Assembly (NCBI RefSeq): GCF_014337215.1
Contig: NZ_CP060635.1
Span: 3,295,501-3,359,500 of the forward strand
Source of the DNA: Wansuia hejianensis
Lineage (GTDB): Bacteria; Bacillota; Clostridia; Lachnospirales; Lachnospiraceae
Length of the DNA stretch: 64,000 nt
Direction of reading: 5' to 3'
The notes under the pieces: model-generated
What the model saw: the letters and a program-made list of their open reading frames with translations, nothing else
The model's database searches: none
What the model was told of the DNA's origin: nothing
In this document: positions 33,544-42,898 of the stretch, piece by piece
Numbering within the stretch: position 1 is the stretch's first letter
Layout: each line of letters begins with the position of its first letter
Translations under genes and position numbers: made by a program

Positions 33544-34632
33544 ATGATGAATTATAGAATAGGAAGAAACACGAAATGCCTGATTGCAGCTGCCTGTGTT
33601 CTGAGCCTGGTGTTGGGAGGCTGTGGCGGCGGTCAGGAGGAATGGAAGATTGCGGTGATTACAGATGGCGCCGGCGTTGAAGAGACAGGAATCTATCAGG
33701 CAGTCTGGCAGGGGGTGGAGCAGTTTGCTGGAGAATCCTCAGACTCCGCAGAAGCTTACGTCCCGGGTGGAAAGGATCTGGCGTCTTATGAGAAGACCAT
33801 GGCGGATGCAGTTACTGACGGAGCTAATGTAATTGTGTGTACGGGTGAGGCTTTTGAACATGCTGTTTATGACATGCAGCGGATGGAAAGGGACGTGCGC
33901 TTTATACTGCTGAACGGGACTCCAAGAGAAGAAGACGGGCCTGAGAAAATAAGAGGGAACACCTCCAGCGTGATGCTGGCTAAAGAGCAGGCAGGCTTTC
34001 TGGCCGGTTATGCGGCGGTAAAGGAAGGATACGTAAGCCTAGGCTTTCTGGGAGGCGTGAAGAGTGAAGAAAATATCAGATATGGGTCTGGATATCTCCA
34101 GGGGATTGACCAGGCAGCGGAAGAGATGGGGCTCTCCCCAGAGCAGGTAACGGTACGTTTTCGTTTTTTGGATGGCAATTCCATCAGCCCTTCTCTGATG
34201 CAGACTGTGAAAGAGTGGTATCAGCAGGGCTGCCAGGTGGTTTACGCCTGTGACAGCGGACCGGAGCTGCTGGCCCGGGAGAGCGCAGAAGCATATGGCG
34301 GCAAGGTGATTGATACCAGAATGGATGAAAGCCCTCAGTCCGCCAGTGTTTTAACGTCTGCAGGAATGGATTACCGGCAGGCGGCCTACCATTCGCTGAA
34401 GCTGCTGGAAGAGGGAAAGCTTCCGGGCGGTGAGAAGACAGTCCTGGACGCTTCCTATGGCGGCGTAGGGCTTAGGATAGCCGGTTCCGGTTTTTCGGCG
34501 TTTACTAAGGAACAGTATAACACGGTAATACAGAAGCTGGCCAGCGGTGAAATTAAGGTATCAAAACAGGATGTAACGCAAAATCTTAACAAATTTGAAA
34601 TAAATCACAGTACAGTCAATATAGAAAGTTAG
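33544..34632 (+). CDS. BMP-family (TmpC/Med-like) substrate-binding lipoprotein
   Basis: 362 residues. Signal peptide with lipobox LVLGGCG (Cys about 27), so it is anchored to the outer face of the membrane. The rest is a basic-membrane-protein fold (KIAVITDGAGVEETGIYQAV, GYAAVKEGYVSLGFLGG, YACDSGPELL). BMP proteins bind nucleosides for ABC importers, and Med of Bacillus is a regulatory member. No ABC permease follows, so it is an orphan. AAAGGA upstream of 33544. Confidence 0.85.
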   Translation: MMNYRIGRNTKCLIAAACVLSLVLGGCGGGQEEWKIAVITDGAGVEETGIYQAVWQGVEQFAGESSDSAEAYVPGGKDLASYEKTMADAVTDGANVIVCTGEAFEHAVYDMQRMERDVRFILLNGTPREEDGPEKIRGNTSSVMLAKEQAGFLAGYAAVKEGYVSLGFLGGVKSEENIRYGSGYLQGIDQAAEEMGLSPEQVTVRFRFLDGNSISPSLMQTVKEWYQQGCQVVYACDSGPELLARESAEAYGGKVIDTRMDESPQSASVLTSAGMDYRQAAYHSLKLLEEGKLPGGEKTVLDASYGGVGLRIAGSGFSAFTKEQYNTVIQKLASGEIKVSKQDVTQNLNKFEINHSTVNIES

Positions 34633-34742
34633 CAAGCTGAGGAAAGAGAAGAAAATCAGATGTTGTCGAATGCTGTTTTTCCTTGTAGAATGGGCAGGTT
34701 TTAGGGTTCATGATTTGTTTACAATTAAATAACAATTAACAC

Positions 34743-34771
34743 TTGCATCAAAGTGCGAATTATGTTAATAT
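34743..34771 (+). promoter_or_regulatory. Promoter of the NlpC/P60 gene
   Basis: TTGCAT (34743-34748), 17-bp spacer, TAATAT (34766-34771). The 5' leader would be about 70 nt. The rest of 34633-34850 is AT-rich with nothing recognised. Confidence 0.6.
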
Positions 34772-34850
34772 GTAGAAAGATTGAAAAAAGTATTTCATAA
34801 TTATTACAGATGATAGCATAAATGAGACAAATGATTTAGGAGAATGATTC

Positions 34851-36182
34851 ATGAAGAAGAAGAAAGTTCTTGTACTGGGATTGGCCATAATGCTTGGCAG
34901 TGCACAGATGCTTACCGTTAGTGCAGATACCATAGAAGAAGTCCAGCAGCAGCAGCAGCAGACCGAAGGACAGCTGAGTCAGATTGAGGATTCTATCAAT
35001 GATCTGGAAGATCAGAAAGAACAGATAACCGGTGAAATCGACAGCCTGGACGGGCAGCTGATCACAACGATCGCTTCTATTAATTCTCTGACTGATCAGA
35101 TCAGTGATAAGGAAGTTCAGCTGGAGCAGACTGCAGCGGATCTGGAAGAAGCAGAAGCGGACAAACAAGAACAATACGAAGCAATGAAGAAGAGAATTCA
35201 GTATCTGTACGAGAAGGGCGGGAATGCCGGATGGGCGACAATCCTTCTGGAAGAGAAAGATATCACAGAGTTGCTGAATCAGGCGGAATATACGCAGAAG
35301 ATGTATGAATACGACAGGAATTGCCTGGAGAACTATGCAGCGGTGGTCACTCAGGTCAGCGATCTCCAGTCTCAGCTGGAAGGTGAGAAATCAGAGCTTG
35401 AGACCATGAAATCTGAGCAGGAAGGCCAGCAGGCATATCTGGAGCAGATGCTGGAGGAAAAGAGAGCAACTTCCGCAGATTACGATGCGCAGCTGGCAGA
35501 TGCCAATGCGAAGGCGGCAGAATATCAGCAGTTGATTGAGCAACAGAATGCTGAGATCCAGAAGCTGATTGAGGAACAGGAACGCCAGCGTAAGGCGGCA
35601 GAGGAAGCAGCGAGACAGCAGGCGGAGGCAGAAGAAGCAGCGAGACAGCAGGCTGCTCAGCAGAATAACCAGAATAATCAGTCGAATAACACCACGCCGA
35701 GCAATAATGGCGGCGGAAGCAACGGCGGCAGCAGTAATGACGGCGGCGGAAGCAATGGTGGTGGAAGCAGTAATGATGATACATATGTTCCGGATAACGG
35801 CGGAAGCAGCGGCGGATCTTCCTCCAATACAGGAAGCGCGACGGGACAAGCTATTGTAGACTATGCTCTGCAATTTGTAGGTAATCCATATGTCTGGGGC
35901 GGCAACAGCCTTACGAACGGAACTGACTGTTCAGGATTTGTTCATCTGGTATATGCGCATTTCGGGTACAGTGTATCCAGACAGTCGGCAGCTCTTCGCA
36001 GCGACGGATATGGAGTATCCTATGCGGAAGCACAGCCGGGAGACATCATCTGCTACGACGGACATGTGGCGATTTACATGGGCGGCGGCGCGATTGTACA
36101 CGCAAGTGATGAGAAATCTGGAATTAAAGTCAGCTACAATGCAGCATACAGACCCATTCTTGCTGTGAGACGGATCGTATAA
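34851..36182 (+). CDS. Secreted NlpC/P60 peptidoglycan hydrolase with coiled-coil N-terminus (CwlO/PcsB-like)
   Basis: 443 residues: signal peptide ending TVSADT, a long coiled coil (about 25-265, with a QQQQQ start and a 'RQQAEAEEAARQQ' type end), a low-complexity Asn/Gly/Ser linker (about 270-325), then a C-terminal NlpC/P60 domain with catalytic Cys in TDCSGFVHLVYAHFG and His in GHVAIYMGGGAIVHAS. It likely cleaves D-Glu-DAP stem-peptide bonds during growth, with the coil binding an FtsEX-type regulator (family knowledge). The start has AGGAGA. Confidence 0.93.
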   Translation: MKKKKVLVLGLAIMLGSAQMLTVSADTIEEVQQQQQQTEGQLSQIEDSINDLEDQKEQITGEIDSLDGQLITTIASINSLTDQISDKEVQLEQTAADLEEAEADKQEQYEAMKKRIQYLYEKGGNAGWATILLEEKDITELLNQAEYTQKMYEYDRNCLENYAAVVTQVSDLQSQLEGEKSELETMKSEQEGQQAYLEQMLEEKRATSADYDAQLADANAKAAEYQQLIEQQNAEIQKLIEEQERQRKAAEEAARQQAEAEEAARQQAAQQNNQNNQSNNTTPSNNGGGSNGGSSNDGGGSNGGGSSNDDTYVPDNGGSSGGSSSNTGSATGQAIVDYALQFVGNPYVWGGNSLTNGTDCSGFVHLVYAHFGYSVSRQSAALRSDGYGVSYAEAQPGDIICYDGHVAIYMGGGAIVHASDEKSGIKVSYNAAYRPILAVRRIV

Positions 36183-36200
36183 CAGAAGAGTAACAGGACA

Positions 36201-36237
36201 GGCCTTGCACTATGCAAATAGTGTAAGGCCATTTTTT
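36201..36237 (+). terminator. Terminator of the NlpC/P60 gene
   Basis: GGCCTTGCACTAT (36201-36213) and ATAGTGTAAGGCC (36218-36230) with a GCAA loop, then ATTTTTT. Confidence 0.92.
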
Positions 36238-36239
36238 AT

Positions 36240-36312
36240 ATCATAGGAAAATGTGTCCTATGGCCGCTGGGGCGACCGCGCTCCGGCGCGAGAGTCCGGC
36301 TTGCCGGACTCT
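36240..36312. other. Cluster of three short hairpins in a GC-rich spacer
   Basis: CATAGGA/TCCTATG (about 36242-36262), a CGCGC/GCGCG stem (about 36277-36290) and AGAGTCCGGC-TT-GCCGGACTCT (36291-36312). Composition is far more GC-rich than the surrounding spacer. It may be a degenerate interspersed repeat or a backup terminator. Confidence 0.4.
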
Positions 36313-36371
36313 TTGTACTTGGATCGAAAGGATTCCGCTTCGTTTTGGCTGACTCTGCCGAACAAAATACA

Positions 36372-36430
36372 ATAGATTGTCACCTATATTTATAAATATG
36401 GTTGACAATCTATAGGCTAGTAACTATAAT
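36372..36430 (+). promoter_or_regulatory. BirA-type biotin operator overlapping a consensus promoter of bioB-bioY
   Basis: Left arm ATAGATTGTCACC (36372-36384), 15-bp spacer, right arm GGTTGACAATCTAT (36400-36413); arms are inverted with one base missing on the left. The right arm holds the -35 TTGACA (36402-36407), and TATAAT (36425-36430) follows after 17 bp. Biotin-loaded BirA would block RNA polymerase directly. Assignment rests on the architecture, spacing and the downstream biotin genes. Confidence 0.8.
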
Positions 36431-36459
36431 GGCATCAGGATGCTTCTAAAGGAGATATT

Positions 36460-37458
36460 ATGAAAAAACTGGCAGAGGAAATTATAAGAGGAAGAAGGCT
36501 TTCACAGCAGGATGATCTTTCTGTATTTGAATATGCTAAGTTGGGGGAGTTGGCGGAAGGTGCGGACAGAATAAGGGAATCCCTTTGTGGAAGAAATGTG
36601 GATTTGTGTACCATTATCAATGGCAGATCCGGCCGGTGCAGCGAGGACTGCAGGTTTTGCGCCCAGTCGGCGTTTCATCAAACAGGCTGTGAGAAATACG
36701 AGATGCTGGATGAGGAGACGATTCTGCGTGACTGTAAGGCCCGGGAGGCGGCGGGGGTCCAGGCATATTCCATTGTGACGGCCGGGAGATCCGTGGAAGG
36801 GGAGGAGCTGGAACGTCTGGTGAGGATATATAAACGGCTGCGCAGGGAATGCAAGATACGGCTCTGCGCCTCTCATGGGTTGTTGGGAGCGGAGGCTCTC
36901 AGACGGCTGAAGGGTGCCGGGGTGGAGAGATATCATGCGAATATCGAGACTTCGGAACGGAATTTCCCCAGTATCTGTACGACACATTCTTACAGGGATA
37001 AGCTGCGGGTGATTCAGATGGCCCGTGAGGCGGGGCTGGAGGTGTGCTCCGGGGGAATTATAGGCTTGGGTGAGTTATGGCAGGACCGTGTGGATATGGC
37101 AGCTGCTCTGGCGGGGCAGGGGGTCTCTTCCATTCCCATTAATGTTCTGATGCCGATTAAGGGGACGCCGCTGGGCAGCCAGGTTCCGTTGGAAGAGGAT
37201 GAGATTATACGGACTGTGGCGATGTTCCGGTATCTGAACCCAGCCGCTTACATACGAATAGCAGCCGGCCGGGCATATTTCAGGGATGGAGGGCGAAGGC
37301 TGTTCCGGTCTGGAGTGAATGCGGCGATCACAGGCGATATGCTGACTACTACCGGTACGAATACCGCACAGGACATGAAGATGCTCGCAGAAATGGGATT
37401 CAGGGCCGGAGGAAGGCCGGCGAAGCCCGGACAGGAGGTTAGGATGCAGAATGAGTGA
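36460..37458 (+). CDS. bioB: Biotin synthase
   Basis: 332 residues, radical SAM enzyme with the motif CSEDCRFCAQS (about residues 60-70) for the 4Fe-4S cluster and conserved downstream regions (VCSGGIIGLGE, PINVLMPIKGTPL, NAAITGDMLTTTG). It inserts sulfur into dethiobiotin. No bioA/D/F genes are adjacent, so the cell may import dethiobiotin or biotin through BioY, whose gene overlaps by 8 bp. AAAGGAG site upstream. Confidence 0.96.
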   Translation: MKKLAEEIIRGRRLSQQDDLSVFEYAKLGELAEGADRIRESLCGRNVDLCTIINGRSGRCSEDCRFCAQSAFHQTGCEKYEMLDEETILRDCKAREAAGVQAYSIVTAGRSVEGEELERLVRIYKRLRRECKIRLCASHGLLGAEALRRLKGAGVERYHANIETSERNFPSICTTHSYRDKLRVIQMAREAGLEVCSGGIIGLGELWQDRVDMAAALAGQGVSSIPINVLMPIKGTPLGSQVPLEEDEIIRTVAMFRYLNPAAYIRIAAGRAYFRDGGRRLFRSGVNAAITGDMLTTTGTNTAQDMKMLAEMGFRAGGRPAKPGQEVRMQNE

Positions 37459-38014
37459 AACAACGGTGAAACGAGGGCGGAGGTTATCTGTTAAGCAAAT
37501 TACGTTGATGGGAATGATGGCGGCGGTCATCTGTGTATTGGCTCCATTTTCAGTACCGATTGGGCCGGTGCCGATTTCCCTGACGAATCTGGCGATTTAT
37601 TTCGCCCTGTATCTGTTGGGAATGGTGCAGGGGACTGTGAGCTATGTGATCTATCTGTTGATCGGGCTGATCGGAATTCCTGTGTTTTCAGGTTTTACCA
37701 GCGGTCCGGAAAAACTGTTCGGCCCCACTGGAGGTTATCTGATTGGTTTTATTCCCATGGCTGTTATAGCCGGATATCTGATTGACAGACACAGGAGTAA
37801 CCGGATGATTTGCCTGGGGGGCATGTTTCTGGGAACAGTTGTCTGCTATGGTTTCGGGACACTGTGGCTTACCCGCCAGTCTGGTCTGGATCTCCGTGCA
37901 TCACTGTTTGCGGGGGTAATACCCTTCATTCCCGGAGATCTGATTAAAATGCTGCTGGCCATGGCATTCGGGCCGCAGATCAGGAGACGGCTGAAAAAGG
38001 TATCAGGAAATTGA
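37451..38014 (+). CDS. bioY: Biotin ECF transporter S component BioY
   Basis: 187 residues with about six membrane segments and the BioY signatures VPIGPVPISLTNLAIYF, GIPVFSGFTSGPEKLFGPTGGY and GVIPFIPGDLIKMLLA. It binds biotin in the membrane and uses shared EcfA/T subunits. It overlaps bioB by 8 bp and is followed by a strong hairpin. Confidence 0.96.
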   Translation: MSETTVKRGRRLSVKQITLMGMMAAVICVLAPFSVPIGPVPISLTNLAIYFALYLLGMVQGTVSYVIYLLIGLIGIPVFSGFTSGPEKLFGPTGGYLIGFIPMAVIAGYLIDRHRSNRMICLGGMFLGTVVCYGFGTLWLTRQSGLDLRASLFAGVIPFIPGDLIKMLLAMAFGPQIRRRLKKVSGN

Positions 38015-38020
38015 GAGTAT

Positions 38021-38068
38021 AAATGGAGAGAGCGGTATCTGTTGTCAGAAACCGCTCTCTCTCCATTT
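38021..38068. terminator. Bidirectional hairpin after bioY
   Basis: AAATGGAGAGAGCGGT (38021-38036) pairs with ACCGCTCTCTCTCCATTT (38051-38068) with a two-base bulge. The stop of the minus-strand EAL remnant lies inside. Confidence 0.75.
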
Positions 38069-38883
38069 CTCAAAATCTGGTATGGGCAGGGGCTTTGAGA
38101 AATAATAACCCTGAACCATTTCACAGTTGGCATTATGGAGTATATCAATCTGCAATTGGGTCTCAATACCCTCTGCCACCACATGAATACCCAGATTTTC
38201 GGCCAGCCGGATAAATCCGGAAATGATTTTCTGAGCCTTGGCATTGGTGATATCACTGAAAAACTGACGGTCCAGCTTGATTGTATCCACATCGAAATCC
38301 TTCAGCAGCGCCAGGGCGGAATAGCCGACCCCGAAGCCGTCGAGTGAGCATCCAAAGCCACATCTGTGCATCTCTGTTATGGAATTCTTGACCAGCTCCC
38401 GCTGAGGAGTGTCAAAAAATATAGATTCTGTAAGCTCTATTTCTATCAGGCCATCGGGGATATCGTATTTTTCTTTTAATACTGAAAAGTCTCTGAGAAA
38501 GTTCAGGTTCTTGAAATGTACCCGGGAGAGATTCACGGAAATCGGAATCAGCTCTTTTTTCTCCTGAATGCATTGATTCAGATAGATACACACTTTTTCA
38601 AAGACATAGATATCCAGAAGGCAGATGTTACCGTTCTGCTCAAACAGAGGGATAAAATCCGACGGGAATATCACTTCTCTTTGGGGATGTATCCACCGGA
38701 GCAGAGTGAGTCGGCGTTCTGCTGTCTGCAGGCTGTACGGACCCTGTCCTGGGCAATCGTTACGTCCAGCGCGGGATCGTCAACCAGATAGATTCCCTGG
38801 TGGAAGGCGAGGTTATATTCTATATCGGTATAGTCATTATAAGAATTCCAGTAATTCTTCCAGGCTGGCTTAGCCTTTTTCAT
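38045..38883 (-). pseudogene. Broken GGDEF-EAL protein remnant
   Basis: Two pieces in different frames. 38883-38671 encodes the end of a degenerate GGDEF domain (FHQGIYLVDDPALDVTIAQD). 38674-38045 encodes the EAL domain from PSDFIPLFEQNGN to its end (DGFGVGYSALALLKDFDVDT, IVVAEGIET-like segment). The start of the EAL domain, including the E-A-L motif itself, is missing at the junction near 38675, and the N-terminal sensor is gone. The phosphodiesterase is not expected to be functional. Confidence 0.8.
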
Positions 38884-38974
38884 GATAATCTCCCTTATTG
38901 ATTATAAAAATCATATCAGCAATAGGATGCAACTGATGATCTGTGTACGTATGCATATAGGTTCTTGCTTTTTC

Positions 38975-39205
38975 ATGGGGTGGCAGTATAATAATGACAA
39001 TAGTATATTGTTTGGAAGTTACGTTATTAAAGAAAAACAGACTTTATTTAATTATCTATATGAAAGCTTAAAGGAACAGACATTAACGGGGCGCCTGCAG
39101 TATGGGGAAAAGATTCCTTCTATGAACAGCCTCTGTGAATTCTACCACTTGGGAATATGCATTGTAAAGAATGTAATGCGTGCATTAAAATTAGCCTGCA
39201 AATAA
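38975..39205 (+). pseudogene. Truncated GntR-family regulator
   Basis: The frame carries the first two thirds of a GntR winged helix: LFNYLYESLKEQTLTGRLQY, then GEKIPSMNSLCEFYHLGI and VKNVMRALK, and then stops. Full GntR proteins need the rest of the wing and an effector domain, which are absent. The IS110 at 39314 lies about 110 bp downstream. Confidence 0.65.
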
Positions 39206-39313
39206 AAAGTCAAGGCTAAATTGAAAGAACATTGAAAATTTTATACAGGTTCAAAATTAGGTATCAAAATAAGACCACCACACCAGTGCTGGCCTGAAAA
39301 TAGTAGTGGATAT

Positions 39314-40522
39314 TTAGGATTCTGGAAGAGATGAAAGATATTCTTTCACTCGACCATAGTAGATTCTTAGAAACTTATTGGCACCCGCTGTCATGTAGAC
39401 ATAGTAAGGTTTACCTTGAGCACGTTTTTTGTCCAAGAACTGATATACAGGGTCAGCCTGTGGTCTTGTTTTAATTAAAACGTCCATTACTTGAAATAAG
39501 GTTTTCCTGAGGTCAGAAGAACCACGCTTTGAAGTTGGAACACTTTTTTGTTCATAAGTGCCGGACTCATTCACGCCGGGATCTACACCGGCAAATGCAG
39601 TAATAGCGCCTTTATGAGTAAACCGGGAAACATCGCCAATCTCAGCCATGAGCTGAGGACCAAGTGAAGGTCCAACCCCTTTCATAGCCATAACGATAGG
39701 ATATTCGGGGAGTTTCGATGCGGTTTCATTCATTAAGGTACGCAGCGACTCAACGGTTGCAGAGGCACTGTTAAGCTGGTCAACAGCCTGCCTGATGATA
39801 AGCTTTGTAATGTCATCCTTTGGAAGTACAGGAACAAGTTCCTTTGCTTTTCCATAGATTTCTTCAGCCTTTGACTGGCTGAAGTTGTACTTCTTACGTT
39901 TGCACCAGTTTTGATAATGGCAGATAAAGGCATTTTGAGACATTTTACGGACACAGTCCACATGCCAGTATGTAGATGCAAAATCGACCCATTTCTGGCT
40001 GCCGTCACTGCGTGCAGGACTGTCAAAGTAAGCATTCACACCAGGATAGGTTTGGTCAAGGATTCCAATGAGGTTATTCTTCATAGCCGTCTTATGTTTC
40101 ATGTAAAAGCAAAACTGACGGTTCATAGTTTTAAGCTGATTTCGTAATTCATCCATAACACTATACTGTTTGAGATTTTGCCACTTGTCAAGTGCATATC
40201 GGGCAATCTTAACGGAGTCAGCTTTGTCAGATTTGACTTTGCGAAGGGAATCATTATCAAAATCCTTGATAAGCTTTGGGTTAATGGCACTGACGAAAAG
40301 ATTTGCCTCGGAAAGCTGATGGGCAAGGACTTCGTAATAATGTCCTGTATGCTCTATTACGATTCGAGATTCGCCTTCAACAGAGTGGATGAGTTCTACA
40401 AGTGAATTGATATCACTGGCTGTGTGTTTGATTTCAAAAGGTGCAGAGACAATTTCGCCGAATGGGCGCATGATTGCCACCATGCTTTTTCCTTTAGAAA
40501 CATCGATACCTACTGCGTTCAT
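39314..40522 (-). CDS. IS110 family transposase (DEDD/serine recombinase)
   Basis: 402 residues from the ATG at 40522 (AAGGAG upstream; the homologous start is used by the decayed copy). N-terminal RuvC-like DEDD domain: GIDVSKGKSMV, IVIEHTGHYYEVLA, DSVKIARYALDKW. C-terminal Transposase_20 part with the catalytic serine region: GVGPSLGPQLMAEIGD, AFAGVDPGVNESGTYEQKS, KRGSSDLRKTLFQ. It recombines a circular element into a target guided by a bridge RNA from the adjacent end. Full length, so possibly active. Confidence 0.95.
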   Translation of the reverse strand: MNAVGIDVSKGKSMVAIMRPFGEIVSAPFEIKHTASDINSLVELIHSVEGESRIVIEHTGHYYEVLAHQLSEANLFVSAINPKLIKDFDNDSLRKVKSDKADSVKIARYALDKWQNLKQYSVMDELRNQLKTMNRQFCFYMKHKTAMKNNLIGILDQTYPGVNAYFDSPARSDGSQKWVDFASTYWHVDCVRKMSQNAFICHYQNWCKRKKYNFSQSKAEEIYGKAKELVPVLPKDDITKLIIRQAVDQLNSASATVESLRTLMNETASKLPEYPIVMAMKGVGPSLGPQLMAEIGDVSRFTHKGAITAFAGVDPGVNESGTYEQKSVPTSKRGSSDLRKTLFQVMDVLIKTRPQADPVYQFLDKKRAQGKPYYVYMTAGANKFLRIYYGRVKEYLSSLPES

Positions 40523-40544
40523 AAAATTTGTCACTCCTTAAGAA

Positions 40545-40805
40545 TTATTGCAATGGTTAAAACCAGTTTTACTCATTGCCTATTCAATCTACTGTGGTGT
40601 GACACGAATGCGCCTATGACGATTCAACCTGCATAAAACGAACGCTGCGAATGAGGAGCTGGTTATCAGTCTAATTTACGGACGCGAAGTCCAAGAAAGG
40701 AAGCCGACATACCGATTGCTCCATCATTATACAGCTTAAGCAACAAGATGGATAATTCCTTACTGGCTGTAAGGGATATTACCCATAAATATATTGTAGT
40801 AGAAA
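40545..40805 (-). ncRNA. Candidate IS110 bridge-RNA region, copy II
   Basis: Non-coding end upstream of the intact transposase. Blocks shared in order with 22600-22860: the outer 75 nt (40731-40805, one mismatch) with hairpin CCTTAC-TGGCT-GTAAGG (40758-40774), TACGGACGCGAAGTCC, TTCAACCTGCATAAAACGAA and CTATTCAATCTACTG. Variable stretches between blocks are where guide loops would be expected. Exact RNA ends cannot be set by eye. Confidence 0.6.
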
Positions 40806-40814
40806 GGAAAAGAG

Positions 40815-41283
40815 ATGGTAATCAAAACAAAACCAAAGGTGCTCGTTATTGGAGGCAGCTATTTTCTGGGGCGCGTTTATCCGTATGATGGTTCAGAAAG
40901 GTTTCCTGCCGCGCATTGAGAATGCGAAGGGGCGCTTTCAATTTGTCTATGTCAGGGATGTGGCACAGGCCATTGCAGTGAGCATTAGCAATCCTGCAGC
41001 GTTCAACCAGTCTTATAATCTCTGCAATCCGCAGCAAGTCGATTATCCTCTGCTGGCAGATGCCCTGACTGCCGCTGCCGGTACCCATGTGGAAATACGC
41101 CGCATGACCTGGGAGCAGGCGCAGGAGCAGGGAATCCCGCTGCCGTTTGCTGTGCAGGAGCAGGAAACCGAGCTGTATAACAGCGAAAAATCCATGTGTG
41201 AGCTGGGGATTGTGTATACGCCGCTGAACGCCGGAATGAAAAAGACATATCATGCCTTTTATCAGGTCTACAGAGACAATTAG
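40815..41283 (+). pseudogene. NAD-dependent epimerase/dehydratase with internal deletion
   Basis: The ATG at 40815 starts a Rossmann motif (KVLVIGGSYFLGR, G-G-x-x-x-x-G-R) and then loses frame; from about 40872 another frame gives the C-terminal part (FQFVYVRDVAQAIAVSISN, NLCNPQQVDYPLLADAL) to the stop at 41283. Intact family members are about 300-330 residues, so roughly half of the gene is missing. The IS110 end lies 9 bp upstream of the ATG. Confidence 0.75.
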
Positions 41284-41294
41284 GTGAGGGACTG

Positions 41295-42898
41295 TCATTC
41301 TTGCGGCGCAGCAATGACAGTCTCAATCATTTGATAAAGTAGGTTTGAATCAATCGGTTTTGACAGATGCCCGTTCATCCCTGCTTCATTGGCTTTTACA
41401 ATATCTTCATGAAAAGCGTCGGCTGTCATGGCAACAATCGGAATGGATTTTGCACGGGGATGAGCTGACTGGCGTATTGCCCTCACAGCCTGATAGCCGC
41501 CCATAACCGGCATTTGCACATCCATCAGTATTAAATCGTAAGCGTCTCCGTCCTGGAGGAACCGTTCCAGAGCTTCCAGTCCATTTTCCACACAATCAAT
41601 TTCCATACCCGCCATTTTCAAAATTTCTACTGCAATTTCCCGATTGAGTTCGTTGTCTTCTGCCAGCAAAACGCCGCGTCCGTCCAGGGAATGATGTAGC
41701 TTTGGCTTGTCGGGAACCTTTAATACCCTTTCAATGCCGGTCACGGAGAGAAGGGTATTATAAAGGGTTGAGGCAAAGATGGGTTTGGTCAGGAAAGCAT
41801 TGACGCCGGCCGCCCGTGCGCTCTGTTCGATAGGAGCCCAGTCATAAGCTGTAATGATAATAATGGTGGTATCAGGGCCTACGAATTCACGGACCCGCCG
41901 GGTAACCTCGATGCCGTCCATATCCGGCATCTTCCAGTCAATCAGGCAGACATCGTAATCTTCTCCGGTTTTGTGAGCTGTCAAGACCTCATCCACACAT
42001 TCAATTCCGGTCAAAACCCACTGCGACAGAATCCCCAGCTTATGGAGCAGCAGCGAGGTATGGATGCAGCAGTCGCGGTCGTCATCCGCCACGAGAACCT
42101 TCAGGGTTTCCAGCGCCTGATGATCTTGTGCAGAAGGTTGTTCACCTGTATTGTCCACATCAAAATCCAGTTCCGCAGTGAAGGTGGTTCCCTTTTTTTG
42201 CTCGCTTTTTACCGACAGAGTGCCGCCCATGAGCGTGACCAGGTTTTTGGTGATGGACAGCCCAAGGCCTGTGCCGCCGTATTGCTGGCTTGAGGAGGCG
42301 CTTTCTTGTTCAAAGGGCAGGAATATCCTGTTCATGAATTCCTCACTCATGCCAATACCGGTGTCGCTGACTGTGAAACGCAGGCGTACCCGCCCGTTTT
42401 TCTTCTGAATCTGCCGGATCTCCAGGCGTACCGTACCGCCGGCAGGGGTAAATTTGAGCGCGTTAGAAAGAAGATTAATTAAAATCTGGTTCAGACGCAG
42501 GGCGTCACCGACCAGAAGCGTATCGTCAATGTCTATCAGGGGCATGGTAAAATTAATGCCTTTATCTGCGGCCTGCGCGTAAAAGATAGAGGTAATGGAT
42601 TCCGCAACGCTCTCCAGGTTAAAAGGCTCGCAGGCAATTCGCATCTTCCCTTCGTCGATTTTGGACATGTCCAGCACATCATTGATTAGGGTCATCAGAT
42701 GCTTAGAAGAGTAGCCGATTTTCTCAAGGCAGTTTTCCACCCGCTGCCGGTCTTCTATGTAAGCGCATGCGATGGTCGTCATACCGATAATCGCGTTCAT
42801 GGGAGTGCGTATCTCATGGCTCATTCGGGAGAGAAAATTCTGTTTGGCAGCGTTGGCATTCTGCGCATTGACCAGCGCATCCTTCCCCTTCTGACCGA
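41295..42898 (-). pseudogene. Hybrid histidine kinase, N-terminal sensor lost
   Basis: The remaining frame has a HisKA domain (SHEIRTPMNAIIGM with phospho-His), HATPase (LLSNALKFTP, DTGIGMSEE, GGTGLGLSI) and two receiver domains (VLVADDDRDCC ... DWKMPDMDG; LLAEDNELNREI ... MDVQMPVMGG). The frame stays open upstream of MSHEIRTP through a linker to about 42898, where it runs into an unrelated plus-strand gene fragment. The sensor and membrane parts are gone. An internal start at 42824 could still make a soluble kinase core, though no clear ribosome binding site is seen. Confidence 0.75.

Larger units (their letters stand above)
39295..40805 (-). mobile_element. Intact IS110 family insertion sequence
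   Basis: Contains one full transposase and a long non-coding upstream end, the IS110-group layout. The 40805 end is set by the last base shared with the decayed copy at 22860. The other end near 39295 is an estimate (a CCACTACTATTTT motif follows the stop and shares CTACTA with the other end). No inverted repeats or target duplications are expected or seen. Confidence 0.75.

Noticed and set aside
35590..35860. Arg/Gln- and Gly/Ser-rich short repeats as a repeat element or CRISPR
   Set aside because: It is the in-frame low-complexity linker of the NlpC/P60 protein; no spacer-repeat structure.
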